From: Helicobacter pylori_CU
GTDB taxonomy: Bacteria; Campylobacterota; Campylobacteria; Campylobacterales; Helicobacteraceae
Assembly: GCF_000259235.1 (NCBI RefSeq)
Contig: NC_017733.1
Span: forward strand, 620,001-684,000
Direction: 5' to 3'
Length of the DNA stretch: 64,000 nt
The translations under genes and the position numbers were made by a program. Positions 63,619 through 64,000 of this stretch are shown piece by piece. Below the pieces are notes generated by a model. That model saw nothing but the letters and a program-made list of their open reading frames with translations, was not told where the DNA came from and did not search any database. Positions within the stretch are counted from its first letter, which is position 1. The number at the start of each line of letters is the position of its first letter.

Positions 63619-64000
63619 AGCGTTTTACTGAAATGTTTTTCGCCCCCACGCAAATACGCGTCAAACTCCATGGCCATGTTTCTTACGAGCATGCCCCCTG
63701 TTTTTGTCATCTCAAAGCCTTTAGAATTGAAAGAAAGCAGGCCCGCTTCTTCATAAGGCTTTAATTTTTCTAATTCTTTTTTAAAATGCGCTTTAAAATC
63801 AATAGAAAATTTTTCTTCAATCTTAGAGTAATCCAATTTTAAATTGCTCATCATCTGCATGATGACTTCTTTTCTTAAAACATCTTCTTGACTGAGCGCT
63901 ACACCCCTTTCTACCGGTAAATGCCCCAAATCAAGGGCTTTTTCATAGAGGTGCAAGTCTTTATAATTTTGCGTGTAATAATCGCCCCCTTCGCCAATGC
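63615..64000 (-). CDS. hemN: Oxygen-independent coproporphyrinogen III oxidase HemN, C-terminal part
   Basis: The last ~128 codons; the N-terminal radical-SAM part lies beyond the right edge. The frame is open to the edge, reading GEGGDYYTQNYKDLHLYEKA then HLPVERG and a C-terminal helical domain, in keeping with the HemN tail. The enzyme makes protoporphyrinogen IX from coproporphyrinogen III without oxygen, using SAM radicals. It is upstream of the FeS subunit gene in the same unit. Confidence 0.85.
   Translation of the reverse strand, partial: IGEGGDYYTQNYKDLHLYEKALDLGHLPVERGVALSQEDVLRKEVIMQMMSNLKLDYSKIEEKFSIDFKAHFKKELEKLKPYEEAGLLSFNSKGFEMTKTGGMLVRNMAMEFDAYLRGGEKHFSKTL

Overview
The window is a piece of a Helicobacter pylori chromosome. 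This follows from Hop/Hor/Hom-type outer membrane proteins (a HopQ type I allele, HomA, HopE, an HorF-like porin), the XerH recombinase, an FlgR that lacks a DNA-binding domain, FecA1/FeoB iron uptake with a TAATAAT-type Fur box, the acetone carboxylase plus SCOT ketone pathway, homopolymeric phase-variation tracts, and gene order matching what I remember of the reference strains (read backwards from the dcuA/sab region to hemN). No rRNA, tRNA, insertion sequence or CRISPR array was seen.

Layout. 1-3.5 kb: end of dcuA, an adhesin locus near dcuA occupied by a hopQ-like gene with an ATA where the start ATG should be, and two secreted DUF1104 proteins. 3.8-8.6 kb (+): LysE-type exporter, then dnaX-tsaE-lptB-rpoN packed tightly. 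8.6-16.6 kb (-): Fic plus HD-domain pair, homA, an exported SAM hydrolase-like gene between two ~125-bp direct repeats, then rsmH-ftsL-like-small ORF, and hopE. 16.8-21 kb: uvrA, followed by two decayed genes. 21.2-26.8 kb (-): a compact run of an unknown membrane-anchored gene, dgkA, gyrA, an unknown secreted protein and flgR. 26.8-37.4 kb (-): a small ORF, acxABC (acetone to acetoacetate), lpxR, and thiolase-scoA-scoB-atoE (acetoacetate to acetyl-CoA). 37.7-43.1 kb: a PolB-like exonuclease, feoB, and a frameshifted fecA1 behind a Fur box. 43.1-47.6 kb: fliP (phase tract in the ON state), glmU, and a tandem duplication of a two-gene unit encoding a secreted glycine-zipper peptide and a polytopic membrane protein. 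47.7-52.5 kb (+): nrdA, a WbpB-like dehydrogenase, a TauE-type transporter and ogt. 52.5-57.2 kb (-): xerH, an unknown 379-residue gene, a dif-like site, an aspartate aminotransferase and an HorF-like porin. 57.4-64 kb (-): a 1593-residue single-chain restriction-modification enzyme, an FeS/CCG oxidoreductase subunit and the end of hemN.

Functional links. AcxABC, ScoAB and the thiolase form one route from acetone and acetoacetate to acetyl-CoA. FeoB and FecA1 are iron-uptake genes, but FecA1 appears broken here. RpoN and FlgR are the sigma54 and its activator for flagellar genes, and fliP is a phase-variable export gene. XerH and the dif-like site mark the replication terminus region. The most unusual features are the duplicated glycine-zipper/membrane-protein pair with a conserved leader hairpin, the HExxHxxGxxH zincin signature in HomA, the ATA start of the hopQ allele, and the repeat-flanked exported SAM hydrolase.
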